A stretch of DNA of 64,000 nucleotides from Luteimonas sp. J29 (GTDB lineage Bacteria; Pseudomonadota; Gammaproteobacteria; Xanthomonadales; Xanthomonadaceae): NCBI RefSeq assembly GCF_000472505.1, contig NZ_AWZR01000003.1, forward strand, positions 371,459 to 435,458. Direction: 5' to 3'. Shown here piece by piece: positions 22,866 through 34,783 of this stretch (its first letter is position 1; each line of letters starts with the position of its first letter). Position numbers and translations under genes: made by a program. The notes under the pieces are model-generated. The model worked only from the letters and a program-made list of their open reading frames with translations, searched no databases and was not told the origin of the DNA.

Positions 22866-22897
22866 ACCCCGGCAGGCACCGCTGACCGGGGTTTTTT
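22866..22897 (+). terminator. Rho-independent terminator of tRNA-Thr
   Basis: Stem ACCCCGG / CCGGGGT (22866-22872 with 22886-22892) followed by six T, starting 9 nt after the tRNA 3' end. Confidence 0.85.
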
Positions 22898-22933
22898 CAT
22901 GTCCGCGCCGGGCGCACGCGCGCGTGGGCCGGG

Positions 22934-23884
22934 TCAGTCGACCAGTTGCAGCCGCAGCTCCCTGGGCAGGGCGAAGACCATGTTCTCGGGCTCGCCCTCG
23001 AGTTCGCGCACCGGGCCTGCGCCGAGTTCGCGCAGTCGCGCCAGGACGCCCTGGACCAGCACGTCCGGCGCCGAGGCCCCGGCGGTCACGCCGATGTGGC
23101 GGCGGCCCACGATCCACTCCGGGTCGATCTCGGCCGCGCCGTCGATCAGGTAGGCCTCGACGCCGTCGCGCTCGGCCAGCTCGCGCAGCCGGTTGGAATT
23201 GGAGCTGTTGGGCGAACCCACCACCAGCACCAGGTCGCACTGCCTGGCCAGTTCGCGCACCGCGTCCTGCCGGTTCTGGGTGGCGTAGCAGATGTCGTCG
23301 TTCTTCGGCCCCTGGATGTCGGGAAACCGGGCGCGCAACGCGTCGATGATCTCGCGCGTGTCGTCCACCGACAGCGTGGTCTGGGTGGTGTAGGCGAGGT
23401 TGTCGGGCTGGCCGGGATCGAGCCAGGCCACGTCCTCCAGGTCCTCGACGAGGTAGATCCGCCCTGCCCCGGCCTCCGCCTTCCACTGCCCCATCGTGCC
23501 CTCGACCTCGGGGTGGCCGGCGTGGCCGATCAGCACCACGTCGCGACCGGCGCGGCAATGGCGCGTGACCTCGAGGTGCACCTTGGTCACCAGCGGGCAG
23601 GTCGCGTCGAACACCTTCAATCCGCGCCGCTCCGCCTCCTCGCGCACCGCGCGCGAGACGCCGTGGGCGCTGAAGATCACGGTGCTGCCGTCGGGCACCT
23701 CGTCGAGCTCTTCGACGAAGATCGCCCCGCGGCGCTTGAGGTCCTCGACCACGAAGCGGTTGTGCACCACCTCGTGCCGCACGTAGATCGGCGCCCCGAG
23801 GGTCTCGATCGCGCGCTTGACGATCTCGATCGCGCGGTCGACGCCGGCGCAGAAGCCGCGGGGATTGGCGAGGACGATGTCCAT
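22934..23884 (-). CDS. ispH: 4-hydroxy-3-methylbut-2-enyl diphosphate reductase IspH
   Basis: A 316-residue iron-sulfur enzyme for the last step of the MEP pathway, giving isopentenyl and dimethylallyl diphosphates. The three cluster cysteines are C12 ([12 protein letters not shown]), C96 ([11 protein letters not shown]) and C199 ([10 protein letters not shown]). Substrate-site motifs [22 protein letters not shown] and [13 protein letters not shown] are all present. ATG 23884 gives the standard N terminus; an in-frame start 13 residues upstream is not supported by the family. It follows lspA (103-bp gap), as in many gammaproteobacteria, at the end of the murJ-ribF-ileS-lspA-ispH series. Confidence 0.98.
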   Translation of the reverse strand: MDIVLANPRGFCAGVDRAIEIVKRAIETLGAPIYVRHEVVHNRFVVEDLKRRGAIFVEELDEVPDGSTVIFSAHGVSRAVREEAERRGLKVFDATCPLVTKVHLEVTRHCRAGRDVVLIGHAGHPEVEGTMGQWKAEAGAGRIYLVEDLEDVAWLDPGQPDNLAYTTQTTLSVDDTREIIDALRARFPDIQGPKNDDICYATQNRQDAVRELARQCDLVLVVGSPNSSNSNRLRELAERDGVEAYLIDGAAEIDPEWIVGRRHIGVTAGASAPDVLVQGVLARLRELGAGPVRELEGEPENMVFALPRELRLQLVD

Positions 23885-23987
23885 GCCGGGCATTCTACCG
23901 CCCGCAGCCGGAACCCGGACCAACGCGCATCCCCGCGCCCGCCGGCCCCGGGTTCCGCCGGCCGGCCCCTGGCCGCCCGGCGGACCG

Positions 23988-24491
23988 TCAGCCCCGCCGG
24001 GCCTGCGAACCGCCCTGGAACAGGCCGAACAGCACGATCCCGATCGCGCCGCCGACCACCGCGCAATCGGCGACGTTGAACGCCGGCCAGTAGTAGTCGC
24101 GCCAGTGCCACTGGATGAAATCGACCACGTGGCCGTGCAACTGGCGGTCGATCACGTTGCCCAGCGCGCCGCCGATCACCAGCGAGAACGGAAGCGCGGT
24201 GCGCCAGTCGCCGCGCGGCGTGCGCGCCAGCCAGAACGCCAGCAGGCCGCTGATGCCCACCGCCAGCGCGGTGAAGAACCACTTCTGCCAGCCACCGGCG
24301 TCGGCCAGGAAGCTGAACGCGGCGCCGGTGTTGTAGGTGCGGTACCAGTTCCAGAAGCCCTCGATCACCGGGACCGGCGTGTACTCGGGGAGGCTGGCCA
24401 GGACCCACCACTTGCTGAACTGGTCGAGCAGGACCACGGCCGCCGACAGCAGCAGCCATGGCAGGGCGTTGGGGCGCGGGGTCGGGCTCAT
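23988..24491 (-). CDS. lspA: Lipoprotein signal peptidase (signal peptidase II)
   Basis: A 167-residue inner-membrane aspartyl protease that removes signal peptides from diacylglyceryl-modified prolipoproteins. Four transmembrane segments are visible. The catalytic aspartates are D124 (GHVVDFI) and D142 (FNVADCAVV); [10 protein letters not shown] and [11 protein letters not shown] are family hallmarks. Length is normal. It lies 73 bp after ileS and before ispH, the classical ileS-lspA-ispH order. Confidence 0.97.
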   Translation of the reverse strand: MSPTPRPNALPWLLLSAAVVLLDQFSKWWVLASLPEYTPVPVIEGFWNWYRTYNTGAAFSFLADAGGWQKWFFTALAVGISGLLAFWLARTPRGDWRTALPFSLVIGGALGNVIDRQLHGHVVDFIQWHWRDYYWPAFNVADCAVVGGAIGIVLFGLFQGGSQARRG

Positions 24492-24564
24492 GCCGGATCT
24501 CGATGGTGGGCCGGGGACGACGGGGCCGCGCCGGGGCGGGCGCGGGCGGGCGCGGCGGCGCGGG

Positions 24565-27417
24565 TCAGAACCACCGGCGGTCCTCGCCAGGGCCCTCGAC
24601 GTTCGACACGCAGCGCGCGCACAGCTGCGGATGCGCCTGGTGCGAACCGACGTCGGCGCGATGGTGCCAGCAGCGCACGCACTTGGGCTTGGCCGTCGGC
24701 CGGGCGACGATGCGCGACTCCTCGCCGTCGAACGGCAGCACGGTCACGTCGCCGCTGATCAGGAAGAAGCGCAGCTCGTCGACCAGCGGCGCAAGCCGGA
24801 TCTGGTCGGCGGTGCCCGCATGCAGTTCGATCTCGGCCTCCAGCGCCGCGCCGATCTCGCCGCTGGCGCGCATCGGCTCGAGCACCTTGGCCACGTGCTC
24901 GCGCAGCGCCAGCAGGCGCTCGAAGTCGTGGGGCGACAGCGGCGCCTCGGCCGGCAGCGGCGCCAGCCCTTCGTACCAGGTCGCCATCAGCACGTTGTCC
25001 TCGCGCGCGCCTTGCGCCGGACGCGGCAGGTAGCCCCACATCTCGTCGGCGGTGAAGCTGAGCACCGGCGCGATCCAGCGCACGAAGGCCTCGGCAATGC
25101 GGTACATCGCGCTCTGCGCGCTGCGCCGCCCGCGCGAATCCTCCTGCATCGTGTACAGGCGGTCCTTGGTAACGTCGAGGTACAGCGAACCGAGGTCGAC
25201 CGAGCAGAAGTTGAGCAGCGCCTGCACGATCTCGGCGAAGTCGTAGCGCTCGTAGGCGGTCTTGATCCTCTCCTGCACCTCCCAGGCGCGGTGCACGATC
25301 CAGCCGTCGAGCGCGACCATGTCCTCGAGCGGGCGCAGGTCGCGCGCGGGCTCGAAGCCGCTGAGGTTGCCCAGCAGGAAGCGCGCGGTGTTGCGGATGC
25401 GGCGGTAGGCGTCGGCGTTGCGCTTGAGGATCTCCTGCGACAGCGACATCTCGTTGCTGTAGTCGGCGCTGGCGATCCACAGGCGCAGGATGTCCGCGCC
25501 CAACGTCCTCATGATGTCCTGCGGCTCGATCCCGTTGCCCAGCGACTTGGACATCTTGCGGCCATGCTCGTCCACGGTGAAGCCGTGGGTCAGGCACTGG
25601 CGGTACGGCGCGGCCCGGTCGATCGCCACGCCGGTCAGCAGCGAGGACTGGAACCAGCCGCGGTGCTGGTCGGAACCCTCCAGGTACAGGTCCGCCGGCT
25701 TGCCGAGGCCGCGCTCGAGCAGCACGCCCTCGTGGGTGACGCCCGAGTCGAACCAGACGTCGAGGATGTCGGTGATCTTCTCGTACTGCGCGGCTTCCTC
25801 GCCCAGCAGCTCGGCCGGATCGAGCGTGTACCAGACGTCCACGCCATCCTTTTCCACCCGATCGGCGACCTGGCGCATGAGTTCGCTGCTGCGCGGATGC
25901 GGCTCGCCGGTCTCGCGGTGCACGAACAGCGCGATCGGCACGCCCCAGGTGCGCTGGCGCGAGATCGTCCAGTCGGGCCGGCCCTCGACCATGCCGGCAA
26001 TGCGCGCCTCGCCCCAGGCCGGGAACCAGCCCACGCCCTTGATCGCCTCGAGCGCGTCGCGGCGCAGGCCGGCCTGGTCCATCGAGATGAACCACTGCGG
26101 CGTGGCCCGGAACGCGATCGGCGTCTTGTGCCGCCAGCAGTGTGGATAGCTGTGCTCGAGCTTGCGGAAGGCCAGGAGCGCGCCGCTCGCGCGCAGCACC
26201 TCCACGATCACGTCGTTGGCCTTCCAGATGTGCAGGCCGGCCAGCTCCACGCCGTGCGCGGCCGGCGTCGAGGGCAGGTACACGCCGCGCCCGTCGACCG
26301 GGTTGAGTTCGGCCGCGCCGTACTTCTCCAGCAGGCCGTACTGCCTGCCCACCGCGTAGTCCTCCTGGCCGTGGCCGGGCGCGGTGTGGACGGCGCCGGT
26401 GCCGTCCTCGGCCGACACGTGGTCGCCGAGCAGGACCGGGATGTCGCGCTGGTCGTAGAAGGGATGCGCGAACAGCAGGCCCTCGAGCCTTTCGCCCGTG
26501 GTCCGGCCCAGCACCGTCATCGCGTCCACGCCGTAGCGCTTCAGCGCGCCCTCGGCCAGCGCCTCGGCGAGCACCAGCCAGCGGCGCCTGCCGTCGCGGG
26601 CCGGCCCCTCCACCAGCGCGTACTCGAGCGCGGCGCCCATCGAGATCGCCAGCGAGGCCGGCAGCGTCCACGGCGTAGTGGTCCAGATCACCGCGGCGAC
26701 CTCGACGTCCTCCGGCACTTCGACCCCGAACGCCCGCGCCACCGCCTGCGGGCTGCGCGCGGCATAGGCCACGTCGACCGCCGGCGAGACCTTGTCGGCG
26801 TACTCGATCTCCGCCTCGGCCAGCGCCGAACCGCAGTCGAAGCACCAGTGCACCGGCTTGACGCCGCGGGTCAGGTGGCCGTTGTCGACGATCTTGGCCA
26901 GGGCGCGGATCTCGTTGGCCTCGAAGCGGTAGTCGAGCGTCAGGTACGGGTTCTCCCAGTCGCCGATCACGCCCAGGCGCTTGAAGTCCTTGCGCTGCAG
27001 GTCGATCTGCGAATGCGCGTACTCCCGGCACTTCTGCCGGAATTCGACCGGATCGAGCCTGGTCCCGACCTTGCCGTACTTCTTCTCGATCGCGATCTCG
27101 ATCGGCAGGCCGTGGCAGTCCCAGCCCGGGATGTAGGGCGCGTCGAACCCGGCCAGGAACTTCGACTTGACGATGATGTCCTTGAGGATCTTGTTGACCG
27201 CGTGGCCGAGGTGGATCGCGCCGTTGGCGTACGGCGGGCCGTCGTGCAGCACGAACAGCGGCCGGCCCTTCGCGTGCTCGCGCAGCCGCGCGTACAGGCC
27301 CTCGCGCTCCCAGCGCTCGAGCGTGGCCGGCTCGCGCCTGGGCAGGTCCCCGCGCATGGGGAACTCCGTCGCCGGCAGCAGGATCGTGGACTTGTAGCGC
27401 TGGTTGTCTTCGCTCAC
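24565..27417 (-). CDS. ileS: Isoleucyl-tRNA synthetase
   Basis: A 950-residue class I synthetase that charges tRNA-Ile. Motifs include HLGH (69-72, the HIGH motif), the editing CP1 domain with [16 protein letters not shown] at about 621-625, and a C-terminal zinc finger with CVRCW and CARCV. The start is GTG at 27417, overlapping the ribF stop codon by GTGA, a sign of translational coupling; the product begins [14 protein letters not shown]. Length equals the bacterial type 1 enzyme. It lies between ribF and lspA. Confidence 0.98.
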   Translation of the reverse strand: MSEDNQRYKSTILLPATEFPMRGDLPRREPATLERWEREGLYARLREHAKGRPLFVLHDGPPYANGAIHLGHAVNKILKDIIVKSKFLAGFDAPYIPGWDCHGLPIEIAIEKKYGKVGTRLDPVEFRQKCREYAHSQIDLQRKDFKRLGVIGDWENPYLTLDYRFEANEIRALAKIVDNGHLTRGVKPVHWCFDCGSALAEAEIEYADKVSPAVDVAYAARSPQAVARAFGVEVPEDVEVAAVIWTTTPWTLPASLAISMGAALEYALVEGPARDGRRRWLVLAEALAEGALKRYGVDAMTVLGRTTGERLEGLLFAHPFYDQRDIPVLLGDHVSAEDGTGAVHTAPGHGQEDYAVGRQYGLLEKYGAAELNPVDGRGVYLPSTPAAHGVELAGLHIWKANDVIVEVLRASGALLAFRKLEHSYPHCWRHKTPIAFRATPQWFISMDQAGLRRDALEAIKGVGWFPAWGEARIAGMVEGRPDWTISRQRTWGVPIALFVHRETGEPHPRSSELMRQVADRVEKDGVDVWYTLDPAELLGEEAAQYEKITDILDVWFDSGVTHEGVLLERGLGKPADLYLEGSDQHRGWFQSSLLTGVAIDRAAPYRQCLTHGFTVDEHGRKMSKSLGNGIEPQDIMRTLGADILRLWIASADYSNEMSLSQEILKRNADAYRRIRNTARFLLGNLSGFEPARDLRPLEDMVALDGWIVHRAWEVQERIKTAYERYDFAEIVQALLNFCSVDLGSLYLDVTKDRLYTMQEDSRGRRSAQSAMYRIAEAFVRWIAPVLSFTADEMWGYLPRPAQGAREDNVLMATWYEGLAPLPAEAPLSPHDFERLLALREHVAKVLEPMRASGEIGAALEAEIELHAGTADQIRLAPLVDELRFFLISGDVTVLPFDGEESRIVARPTAKPKCVRCWHHRADVGSHQAHPQLCARCVSNVEGPGEDRRWF

Positions 27418-28367
27418 GCGGTGGCCTGCCCAGGAAGGTCGGGTTGGAGGATGCGGCGGGCCTCGCCGGCATCGCGGTGCATCTGCGCGACCAGGGTCGG
27501 CAGGTCGGGGAACTTTTCCTCGTCGCGCAGCCGCGCGACGAACTCGACCTCGATCCGGCGTCCGTACAGGTCGCCGTCGAAGTCGAACAGGTGGGCCTCG
27601 AGCAGCGGCTCGACGCCACCCACCGTGGGCCGGGTGCCGAAGCTCGACACCGACGGCCAGGGCCTGTCCGCCACGCCGTGGACGCGGGTGGCGTAGATGC
27701 CGCGCAGCGCCGGCACCTTGCCGCCGAAGCGCAGGTTGGCGGTCGGATAGCCGAGCGTGCGGCCGAGCTGCTGCCCGCGCACCACCCGGCCCGACACCGC
27801 GTACGGCTTGCCGAGCAGGCGCGCGGCGAGGTCGAATCGGCCCTGCACCAGCGCCTCGCGGATGCGCGTGCTCGACACCCGCCCGCCTTCGGCCGCCACC
27901 GGCGCGATCTCGCCCGCGCTGAAACCCAGGCGCGCGCCCTCGGCCTGGAGCACCGACAGGTCGCCGGCACGGCGATGGCCGAAACGGAATTCCGGCCCGA
28001 CCCACGCCTCGACCGCACGCAGCCGCCCGGCCAGCACGGTGGCGCAGAACTCCTGCGCCGACATCGCCGCCAGCCGCGCGTCGAAGCGCAGCAGGCCGAC
28101 GACGTCGACGCCCAGCGCGCGCAGCCCTTCGACCTTGGCCCGCGCCAGGCTCAGCCGCGGCGGCGGCGCGGCCTGCGCGAAGTACTCGCGCGGCAGCGGC
28201 TCGAAGCTCAGCGCCACCGCCTCCACGCCCCGTTCGCGCGCACGCGCGACGGCATGCCGCACCAGCGCGCGATGGCCCAGGTGGAGGCCGTCGAACGCGC
28301 CGATGCAGACCACACTGCCGCTGGGGCACAAGGCCCCGCCGTCGACGTCTCGGAACAGCCTGCTCAT
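27414..28367 (-). CDS. ribF: Bifunctional riboflavin kinase/FAD synthetase RibF
   Basis: A 317-residue enzyme that makes FMN and then FAD. The N-terminal FAD synthetase domain has the nucleotidyltransferase motif [10 protein letters not shown] (23-32) and the later SSTRIREAL; the C-terminal flavokinase domain has [13 protein letters not shown], and the conserved acid in [13 protein letters not shown]. The ATG at 28367 gives the standard MSRLFRD start. Its stop overlaps the ileS GTG, so the two are coupled. The 118 bp between murJ and ribF could hold a separate promoter. Confidence 0.97.
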   Translation of the reverse strand: MSRLFRDVDGGALCPSGSVVCIGAFDGLHLGHRALVRHAVARARERGVEAVALSFEPLPREYFAQAAPPPRLSLARAKVEGLRALGVDVVGLLRFDARLAAMSAQEFCATVLAGRLRAVEAWVGPEFRFGHRRAGDLSVLQAEGARLGFSAGEIAPVAAEGGRVSSTRIREALVQGRFDLAARLLGKPYAVSGRVVRGQQLGRTLGYPTANLRFGGKVPALRGIYATRVHGVADRPWPSVSSFGTRPTVGGVEPLLEAHLFDFDGDLYGRRIEVEFVARLRDEEKFPDLPTLVAQMHRDAGEARRILQPDLPGQATA

Positions 28368-28485
28368 GGGTACTCGATTGGGCGTCCGGCCGACCGTGGA
28401 CGGACGCGCGCGATTCCGCGCCCGAAAAGTATAGCGGCGCCGGCCAGCGGCCACGGACCCGCCGGTGCGAAGGGGGTGCCGCGCA

Positions 28486-30150
28486 TCAGTGGCGCAGGTC
28501 GCGCGGGCGGATGCCCTGCAGCCACAGCGCCACCGCGTACACAGCGGCGCCGCTGCCCACCAGCACCGCCAGCTTCCAGGCGCGCTCGCTCCAGTGCCAC
28601 GCGGTCCATCCGTCCCAGGCCGACAGGATCGCCAGCACCACGACCGCCATCGCCGCGCTCGCCACGATGAGCTGGCGCGCGAGCCGTCCCCAGCCGGGCT
28701 CCGGGCGGAACACGCCGGCCTTGCGCAGGTACCACCACAACTGCACGGCATTGGTCCAGCCCGCGGCCGCGGTCGCCAGCGCCAGGCAGGCATGCGCGCC
28801 CGGCAGCGCCTTGAGCGCGGCCTGCACGTCGCCGCCGCCCTGCGCCCAGGCCTCGCGCCCGGCGCCGGTCAGCGCCAGCGCGAGCGCCAGGAACAGCGCG
28901 ATCGCCAGCAGGTTCGCCAGCACCGCCGTGACCCCTGCCTTCACCGGTGTGCGCGTGTCCTGGCGCGAGTAGAAGGCCGGCGCCAGCACCTTCACCAGCA
29001 GGAAGGCGGGCAGCGCGGTGGACAGCGCCACCACCGCCAGCTGCGCCATCCGGGTGTCGTAGGCCGTGAAGCGGCCGTGCTGGAACAGCGTGGCCACCAG
29101 CGGCTCCGCGCACAGCATCAGGCCCAGGCACGCCGGCACCGCGATCATCAGGCACAGCCGCAGGCCCCAGTCGAGCGCCTTCGAGTAGCCGTCCGGGTCG
29201 GCCGCGGCGTGGCGCCGCGAGAGGTGCGGCAGGATCACCGCGCCGATCGCGACCCCGAACATCCCCAGCGGGAACTCCAGCAGGCGGTCGCCCAGGTACA
29301 GCCAGGTCACGCTGCCGCCGACCAGCATCGAGGCGACCACGGTGTTGAGCAGCAGGTTGAGCTGGGCCACCGAGGACCCGAACAGGGTCGGCACCATCAG
29401 CTTCATCACCCGCCGCACGCCCTCGTGCGCGGCGCCCCAGCGCGGGCGCGGCAGCAGGCCCAGCCGCGCCAGCGAGGGCAGCTGGAAGCCCAGCTGCAGC
29501 ACGCCCGCCACGAGCACGCCCCAGGCCAGCGCCATCACCGGCTGCTCCAGCCGCGGCGCCAGCGCCAGCGCGGCGGTGATCATCGAGATGTTCAGCAGCA
29601 CCGGCGACAGGGCCGGCACCGCGAAGCGCTGGTAGCTGTTGAGCACGCCGCCGGCCAGCGAGGCCATCGAGATGAAGAGCAGGTACGGGAAGGTGATGCG
29701 CAGCATCTCCGTGGCCAGTTGTCCCTGCGGCCCCTCCGCGTCGAAGCCCGGGGCGAAGACCCGGATCACCCAGGGCGCGGCCAGGACCGCCAGCGCGGTG
29801 AGCACCAGCAGCACCGCCAGCAGGGTCCCGGCGACCCGGTCGACCAGCTCCCGGACCGCGGCATGGTCGCGCCGCTCGCGGTACTCGCTGAGCACCGGCA
29901 CGAAGGCCATCGAGAACGAGCCCTCGGCCGACAGCCGGCGCAGGAAGTTGGGGATCCTGAACGCCACCAGGAAGGCGTCCATGGCCGGATTGGCCCCGAA
30001 CACGGCGGCATAGACCTGGTCCCGGACCAGGCCGCTGATCCGGGACACGAGGGTCATGGCGCTGAACACGGCGGTCGAGCGCAGCAGCCCGGCGCGGCGC
30101 GGCGCGGCCGCCGCGGCCCCCGGCGGCAGGGCCGGATCGGGCCCGCTCAC
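28486..30150 (-). CDS. murJ: Lipid II flippase MurJ
   Basis: A polytopic membrane protein of the MATE/MVF family (about 14 hydrophobic segments) that flips lipid II to the periplasmic face for peptidoglycan synthesis. Signature stretches are MTLVSRISGLVRDQVYAAVF, DAFLVAFRIPNFLRRLSAEG and SMAFVPVLSEY. The start is uncertain: GTG 30150 gives 554 residues with an Ala/Pro-rich leader before the first membrane helix; TTG at 30186 is also in frame, and both are longer than typical xanthomonad MurJ. It is divergent from rpsT, the usual neighbour of murJ in gammaproteobacteria, and leads the murJ-ribF-ileS-lspA-ispH series. Confidence 0.95.
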   Translation of the reverse strand: MSGPDPALPPGAAAAAPRRAGLLRSTAVFSAMTLVSRISGLVRDQVYAAVFGANPAMDAFLVAFRIPNFLRRLSAEGSFSMAFVPVLSEYRERRDHAAVRELVDRVAGTLLAVLLVLTALAVLAAPWVIRVFAPGFDAEGPQGQLATEMLRITFPYLLFISMASLAGGVLNSYQRFAVPALSPVLLNISMITAALALAPRLEQPVMALAWGVLVAGVLQLGFQLPSLARLGLLPRPRWGAAHEGVRRVMKLMVPTLFGSSVAQLNLLLNTVVASMLVGGSVTWLYLGDRLLEFPLGMFGVAIGAVILPHLSRRHAAADPDGYSKALDWGLRLCLMIAVPACLGLMLCAEPLVATLFQHGRFTAYDTRMAQLAVVALSTALPAFLLVKVLAPAFYSRQDTRTPVKAGVTAVLANLLAIALFLALALALTGAGREAWAQGGGDVQAALKALPGAHACLALATAAAGWTNAVQLWWYLRKAGVFRPEPGWGRLARQLIVASAAMAVVVLAILSAWDGWTAWHWSERAWKLAVLVGSGAAVYAVALWLQGIRPRDLRH

Positions 30151-30284
30151 GCCGGCGACCCCGCCCCGCGGACCGTGTTGACCCAAGTGGCTGAATCCCC
30201 CATAATTTCCGGCTCCGTCTTTCCGAAGCCCGGCACACGCCGGTATTCGACGTTCAATTCCATACCAGTTTCCAGGATCCCACC

Positions 30285-30557
30285 GTGGCCAACATCAAGT
30301 CCGCCCAGAAGCGCGCCAAGCAGACCGTCGTGCGCAACGCGCGCAACTCGGCCCAGCGCTCGCAGCTGCGCACCGCCGTCAAGAAGGTGGTCAAGGCGCT
30401 CGACGCCAACGACGCCGCCGCCGCCGAAGCCGCCTTCGCCGTCGCCCAGCCGCTGCTCGACCGCTTCAGCTCGCGCGGCCTGATCCACAAGAACAAGGCC
30501 GCCCGCCACAAGAGCCGCCTGACCGCCCGCATCAAGGCGCTCAAGGCCACGGCCTGA
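30285..30557 (+). CDS. rpsT: 30S ribosomal protein S20
   Basis: A 90-residue S20, a primary 16S rRNA-binding protein of the 30S body. The whole family pattern is present: [32 protein letters not shown], then [15 protein letters not shown] at the end. It is a monocistronic gene divergent from murJ, as in E. coli, with a strong terminator after it. E. coli S20 represses its own translation; the 134-bp leader region here is long enough for that but not analysed further. Confidence 0.98.
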   Translation: MANIKSAQKRAKQTVVRNARNSAQRSQLRTAVKKVVKALDANDAAAAEAAFAVAQPLLDRFSSRGLIHKNKAARHKSRLTARIKALKATA

Positions 30558-30588
30558 CCCTCCGCGCCCCGGCGCGGAACTCGCGAAG

Positions 30589-30615
30589 AACCCGGCCGAG
30601 GCCGGGTTTTTTGTT
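30589..30615 (+). terminator. Rho-independent terminator of rpsT
   Basis: Stem AACCCGGC-CGAG-GCCGGGTT followed by TTTTTTGTT, 31 bp after the rpsT stop. Confidence 0.9.
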
Positions 30616-30663
30616 GCCCGCCGGCGGCGGGGGCGGCCGGCGGCGCCCGCCGGGCGCGACGGC

Positions 30664-31899
<1,236 letters not shown>

Positions 31900-32160
31900 T
31901 CAGGCCTGCGGCACCACGCTCACGGTGCGGCGCTTCTTCGGGCCCTTGATGCCGAAGTGCACCTGGCCGTCGACCAGCGCGTACAGCGTGTGGTCGCGGC
32001 CCAGGCCTACGCCCGGACCCGGGTGGAACTGGGTGCCGCGCTGGCGGACGATGATGTTGCCGGCCTCGATGGCCTGGCCGCCGTAGATCTTGACGCCCAG
32101 GTACTTCGGGTTGGAGTCGCGGCCGTTGCGCGAGGAACCTACGCCCTTCTTGTGTGCCAT
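31900..32160 (-). CDS. rpmA: 50S ribosomal protein L27
   Basis: An 86-residue L27, whose N terminus reaches the peptidyl-transferase centre. The start [19 protein letters not shown] and the following [22 protein letters not shown] are typical of the form without an N-terminal cleavage peptide. It is cotranscribed with rplU (12-bp gap) and followed by a terminator. Confidence 0.98.
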   Translation of the reverse strand: MAHKKGVGSSRNGRDSNPKYLGVKIYGGQAIEAGNIIVRQRGTQFHPGPGVGLGRDHTLYALVDGQVHFGIKGPKKRRTVSVVPQA

Positions 32161-32172
32161 GACTGCTTCTCC

Positions 32173-32481
32173 TTAACCCTTGATGCCCGTGATCTCGATT
32201 TCGGTGTAGTGCTGGCGGTGTCCCTGCCGCTTCATGTGGTGCTTGCGGCGGCGGAACTTGATGATGCGCACCTTGTCGGCGCGGCCGTGGCCGACGACCT
32301 TCGCGGTGATGCTCGCGCCCTTGAGCGCGTCGCCGAGCTTGATGCCGTCGCTGTCGCCGAGCATCAGGATGTCGTCGAAGGTGACCTCGCTGCCGGGCTC
32401 GGCCTCGAGCTTCTCGACGCGGAGCGTCTCGCCCTGCGCCACGCGGTATTGCTTCCCGCCGGTGACCAGTACTGCGTACAT
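32173..32481 (-). CDS. rplU: 50S ribosomal protein L21
   Basis: A 102-residue L21, which binds 23S rRNA with L20. Recognised by [18 protein letters not shown] at the start and the basic [18 protein letters not shown] near the end. It is the first gene of the rplU-rpmA unit with a promoter 67 bp upstream that overlaps the end of the LysR gene. Confidence 0.98.
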   Translation of the reverse strand: MYAVLVTGGKQYRVAQGETLRVEKLEAEPGSEVTFDDILMLGDSDGIKLGDALKGASITAKVVGHGRADKVRIIKFRRRKHHMKRQGHRQHYTEIEITGIKG

Positions 32482-32547
32482 GTGGAGCCTCTTGGTTCTG
32501 TAGTTATTCTGGTGGCCTGGCCGCCGTCGAGGGCGGACAGAAGCGGA

Positions 32548-32577
32548 ATTATAGGGGTTTCAGCGACTTGCGCGCAA
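32548..32577 (-). promoter_or_regulatory. Promoter of rplU-rpmA
   Basis: On the minus strand TTGCGC (32572-32577), 18 bp, TATAAT (32548-32553). The -10 is the exact consensus and overlaps the TAA stop codon of the upstream LysR-type gene. Confidence 0.7.
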
Positions 32578-33526
32578 GCGGCCCCGCCCCATGCCCGCGG
32601 CCGGGCCGGCACAGGTCGGCCACCCTGCGCCAGGGCGGGTCGGCGAAGTGGCCGGACAGGTGCTCGATGAACGCCCGCACCCGCGGCGGCACCAGGGTCC
32701 GGCCGGGCATGACCGCGTGGATGCCGCTGGGCGGCGGCGGGAAGCCGGGCAGGACCACCCGCAGGCGGCCCTCCTCCAGGTCCCGGTGGACGTGCCAGAG
32801 CGAGTGCAGCGCGATGCCCAGCCCCGCCAGCGCCGCCTCGCGCAGCACCTCGCCGTAGTTGCTCTCGAAGCGGCCACGCACCCGCACCTCGAGCGGGGCG
32901 CCGTCCGGGCCGGTCAGGCGCCAGACCTCGCGCGCGCCGTCGCGGCCGGTCAGCAGCAGGCAGTCGTGCGAGGCCAGGTCGCCGGGCCCGGCCGGCTCGC
33001 CGCGCCGGCGCAGGTAGTCCGGGGCGGCGCACAGCACCCGCTCGTTGGCCGCCAGCTGGCGAGAGACCAGGCTCGAGTCGTCCAGCCGCCCGATCCGGAT
33101 CGCCAGGTCGTAGCCGGCCCCGACCAGGTCCACCATGCGGTCGTCCAGGTCGAGGCTGACCCGCAGGCCCGGGTGCCTGGCCAGGAACCCGGCCATGAGC
33201 GGCGCGATGTACTGGCGGCCGAACGAGGCCGGCGCGGTCACGCGCAGGGTGCCGGCCACCTCGCCGCCGCGCTGGCGCAGCCGGTCGCCCAGCAGCGCCA
33301 GCTCCTCGACAAGGGGACGGCCCTCGCGCGCCAGGGCCAGCCCCTCGGGTGTGGGGTGCAGGCGGCGGGTGGTCCGGTGCAGCAGGCGCACCCCGAGCTC
33401 GCGCTCGAGCCGCTTCAGGCGCTGGCTGGCCACCGCCACCGACAGGTCCAGGTGTCGCGCCGCGGCGCTGATGGACCCGTGTTCGAGCACCTGGAGGAAC
33501 AGGGCGATGTCGCCGACACGATCCAT
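32549..33526 (-). CDS. LysR-family transcriptional regulator
   Basis: A 325-residue LysR-type regulator. The N-terminal winged helix-turn-helix is residues 1-62 ([20 protein letters not shown], then [21 protein letters not shown]), followed by a two-lobed inducer-binding domain typical of the CrgA/DsdC-like group ([21 protein letters not shown]). The ATG at 33526 matches the family start [13 protein letters not shown]; an in-frame upstream extension is not needed. It is divergent from the aldo/keto reductase gene and very likely controls it: such pairs are classical LysR arrangements. A 7-bp-arm inverted repeat touches its start codon and could be the autoregulatory site. Inducer unknown; an electrophile or aldehyde would fit the neighbours. 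Confidence 0.93.
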   Translation of the reverse strand: MDRVGDIALFLQVLEHGSISAAARHLDLSVAVASQRLKRLERELGVRLLHRTTRRLHPTPEGLALAREGRPLVEELALLGDRLRQRGGEVAGTLRVTAPASFGRQYIAPLMAGFLARHPGLRVSLDLDDRMVDLVGAGYDLAIRIGRLDDSSLVSRQLAANERVLCAAPDYLRRRGEPAGPGDLASHDCLLLTGRDGAREVWRLTGPDGAPLEVRVRGRFESNYGEVLREAALAGLGIALHSLWHVHRDLEEGRLRVVLPGFPPPPSGIHAVMPGRTLVPPRVRAFIEHLSGHFADPPWRRVADLCRPGRGHGAGPLARKSLKPL

Positions 33527-33545
33527 TTTCAATCTGTCATTGAAA
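33527..33545. promoter_or_regulatory. Inverted repeat in the LysR-aldo/keto reductase divergent region
   Basis: Perfect repeat TTTCAAT-CTGTC-ATTGAAA, directly next to the LysR start codon and 85 bp before the divergent gene. A short-arm dyad of this size is what LysR proteins bind, though the strict T-N11-A spacing is not centred on it. The right arm also contains TTGAAA, a possible -35 for the rightward promoter. Confidence 0.5.
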
Positions 33546-33630
33546 GTGCTTTGCCAGTTTCTCTCTTTTTCGATGGTGCGCAAGCGCCGACAGTGCACTT
33601 CCGCCGCATGGCAGACGCAAGGAATCCCCC

Positions 33631-34686
33631 ATGGAATACCGCACCCTCGGCAGTTCCGGACTGCACGTCTCCGTCCTCGGCTTCGGCGCCGGTACCTTCG
33701 GCGGCAGCGGCCCGCTGTTCTCGGCCTGGGGCGACACCGGCGAGGCCGAGGCCCGCCGCCTGGTCGACATCGCCATGGATGCCGGCATCAACTTCTTCGA
33801 CACAGCGGACGTCTATTCCGACGGCGCCTCCGAACGCATCCTCGGCGCGGCGCTCAGGGGCCGGCGCGACCGGGTGGTGCTGTCGACCAAGACCGGCCTG
33901 CGCGTGGGCGACGGGCCCAACGACGCCGGCGCGTCGCGCCACCGCCTGCTGCGCGCGGTGGACGACGCTCTGCGGAGGCTCGGTACCGACTACATCGACC
34001 TGCTCCAGCTCCACGCCTTCGACGCCCGCACCCCGCTGGAGGAGACCATGGCGACGCTCGACGGCCTCGTGGCCGCCGGCAAGGTGCGCTACCTGGGCGT
34101 GTCGAACTTCTCGGGCTGGCGGCTGATGAAGGCGCTGGCGATCGCCGATCGGCGCGGCTATGCGCGCCCCGTCGCGCACCAGGCCTACTACTCGCTGGTC
34201 GGCCGCGACTACGAGTGGGAACTGATGCCCCTCGGGCTCGACCAGGGCGTGGACGCGGTGGTGTGGAGTCCGCTCGGCTGGGGCCGCCTGACCGGACGGA
34301 TCGGCCGCGGTCGGCCGCTGCCGCCGGGCAGCCGCCTGCACGCCACCGCCGCGTACGCACCACCGGTCGATGACGAGCGCCTGTACCGCGTGACCGATGC
34401 GCTCGAGCAGGTCGCCGCCGACACCGGCAAGGCGGTCCCGCAGATCGCGCTGAACTGGCTGCTGCAGCGCCCGTCCGTCGCCACCGTGCTCGTCGGCGCG
34501 CGCGATGCGCGGCAGCTGGAACAGAACCTCGGCGCCACGGACTGGTCGCTGTCGCCCGCGCACCGCGCGCTGCTGGACGCCGCCAGCGCCATCACGCCGC
34601 CCTACCCCTACTATCCGTACTGGAACGGGATGTTCACCGAACTCGCCCCGCCGCCCGTTCCCCGCTCCCGGGAAGGGGCGCCATGA
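33631..34686 (+). CDS. Aldo/keto reductase
   Basis: A 351-residue TIM-barrel aldo/keto reductase using NADPH. The catalytic tetrad is D57, Y62, K87 and H128 (FFDTADVYSDG, LSTKTGL, LLQLHAF); the cofactor-binding C-terminal part has TVLVGARDARQLEQNL. Members reduce aldehydes and ketones; several bacterial ones detoxify methylglyoxal or other electrophiles. An AAGGA ribosome-binding site lies just upstream of ATG 33631. It heads a plus-strand run with an MDR reductase and a FadH-type enzyme, beside the LysR gene. Confidence 0.93.
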   Translation: MEYRTLGSSGLHVSVLGFGAGTFGGSGPLFSAWGDTGEAEARRLVDIAMDAGINFFDTADVYSDGASERILGAALRGRRDRVVLSTKTGLRVGDGPNDAGASRHRLLRAVDDALRRLGTDYIDLLQLHAFDARTPLEETMATLDGLVAAGKVRYLGVSNFSGWRLMKALAIADRRGYARPVAHQAYYSLVGRDYEWELMPLGLDQGVDAVVWSPLGWGRLTGRIGRGRPLPPGSRLHATAAYAPPVDDERLYRVTDALEQVAADTGKAVPQIALNWLLQRPSVATVLVGARDARQLEQNLGATDWSLSPAHRALLDAASAITPPYPYYPYWNGMFTELAPPPVPRSREGAP

Positions 34687-34783
34687 ACGCGACCCCCGCG
34701 CCCGAACATGCCGCCGGCGGTGGCACCACGATGTGCGCCGACGACGTCCCCATCCTGGAACGTACCCGAACAGGAGATCCCCC

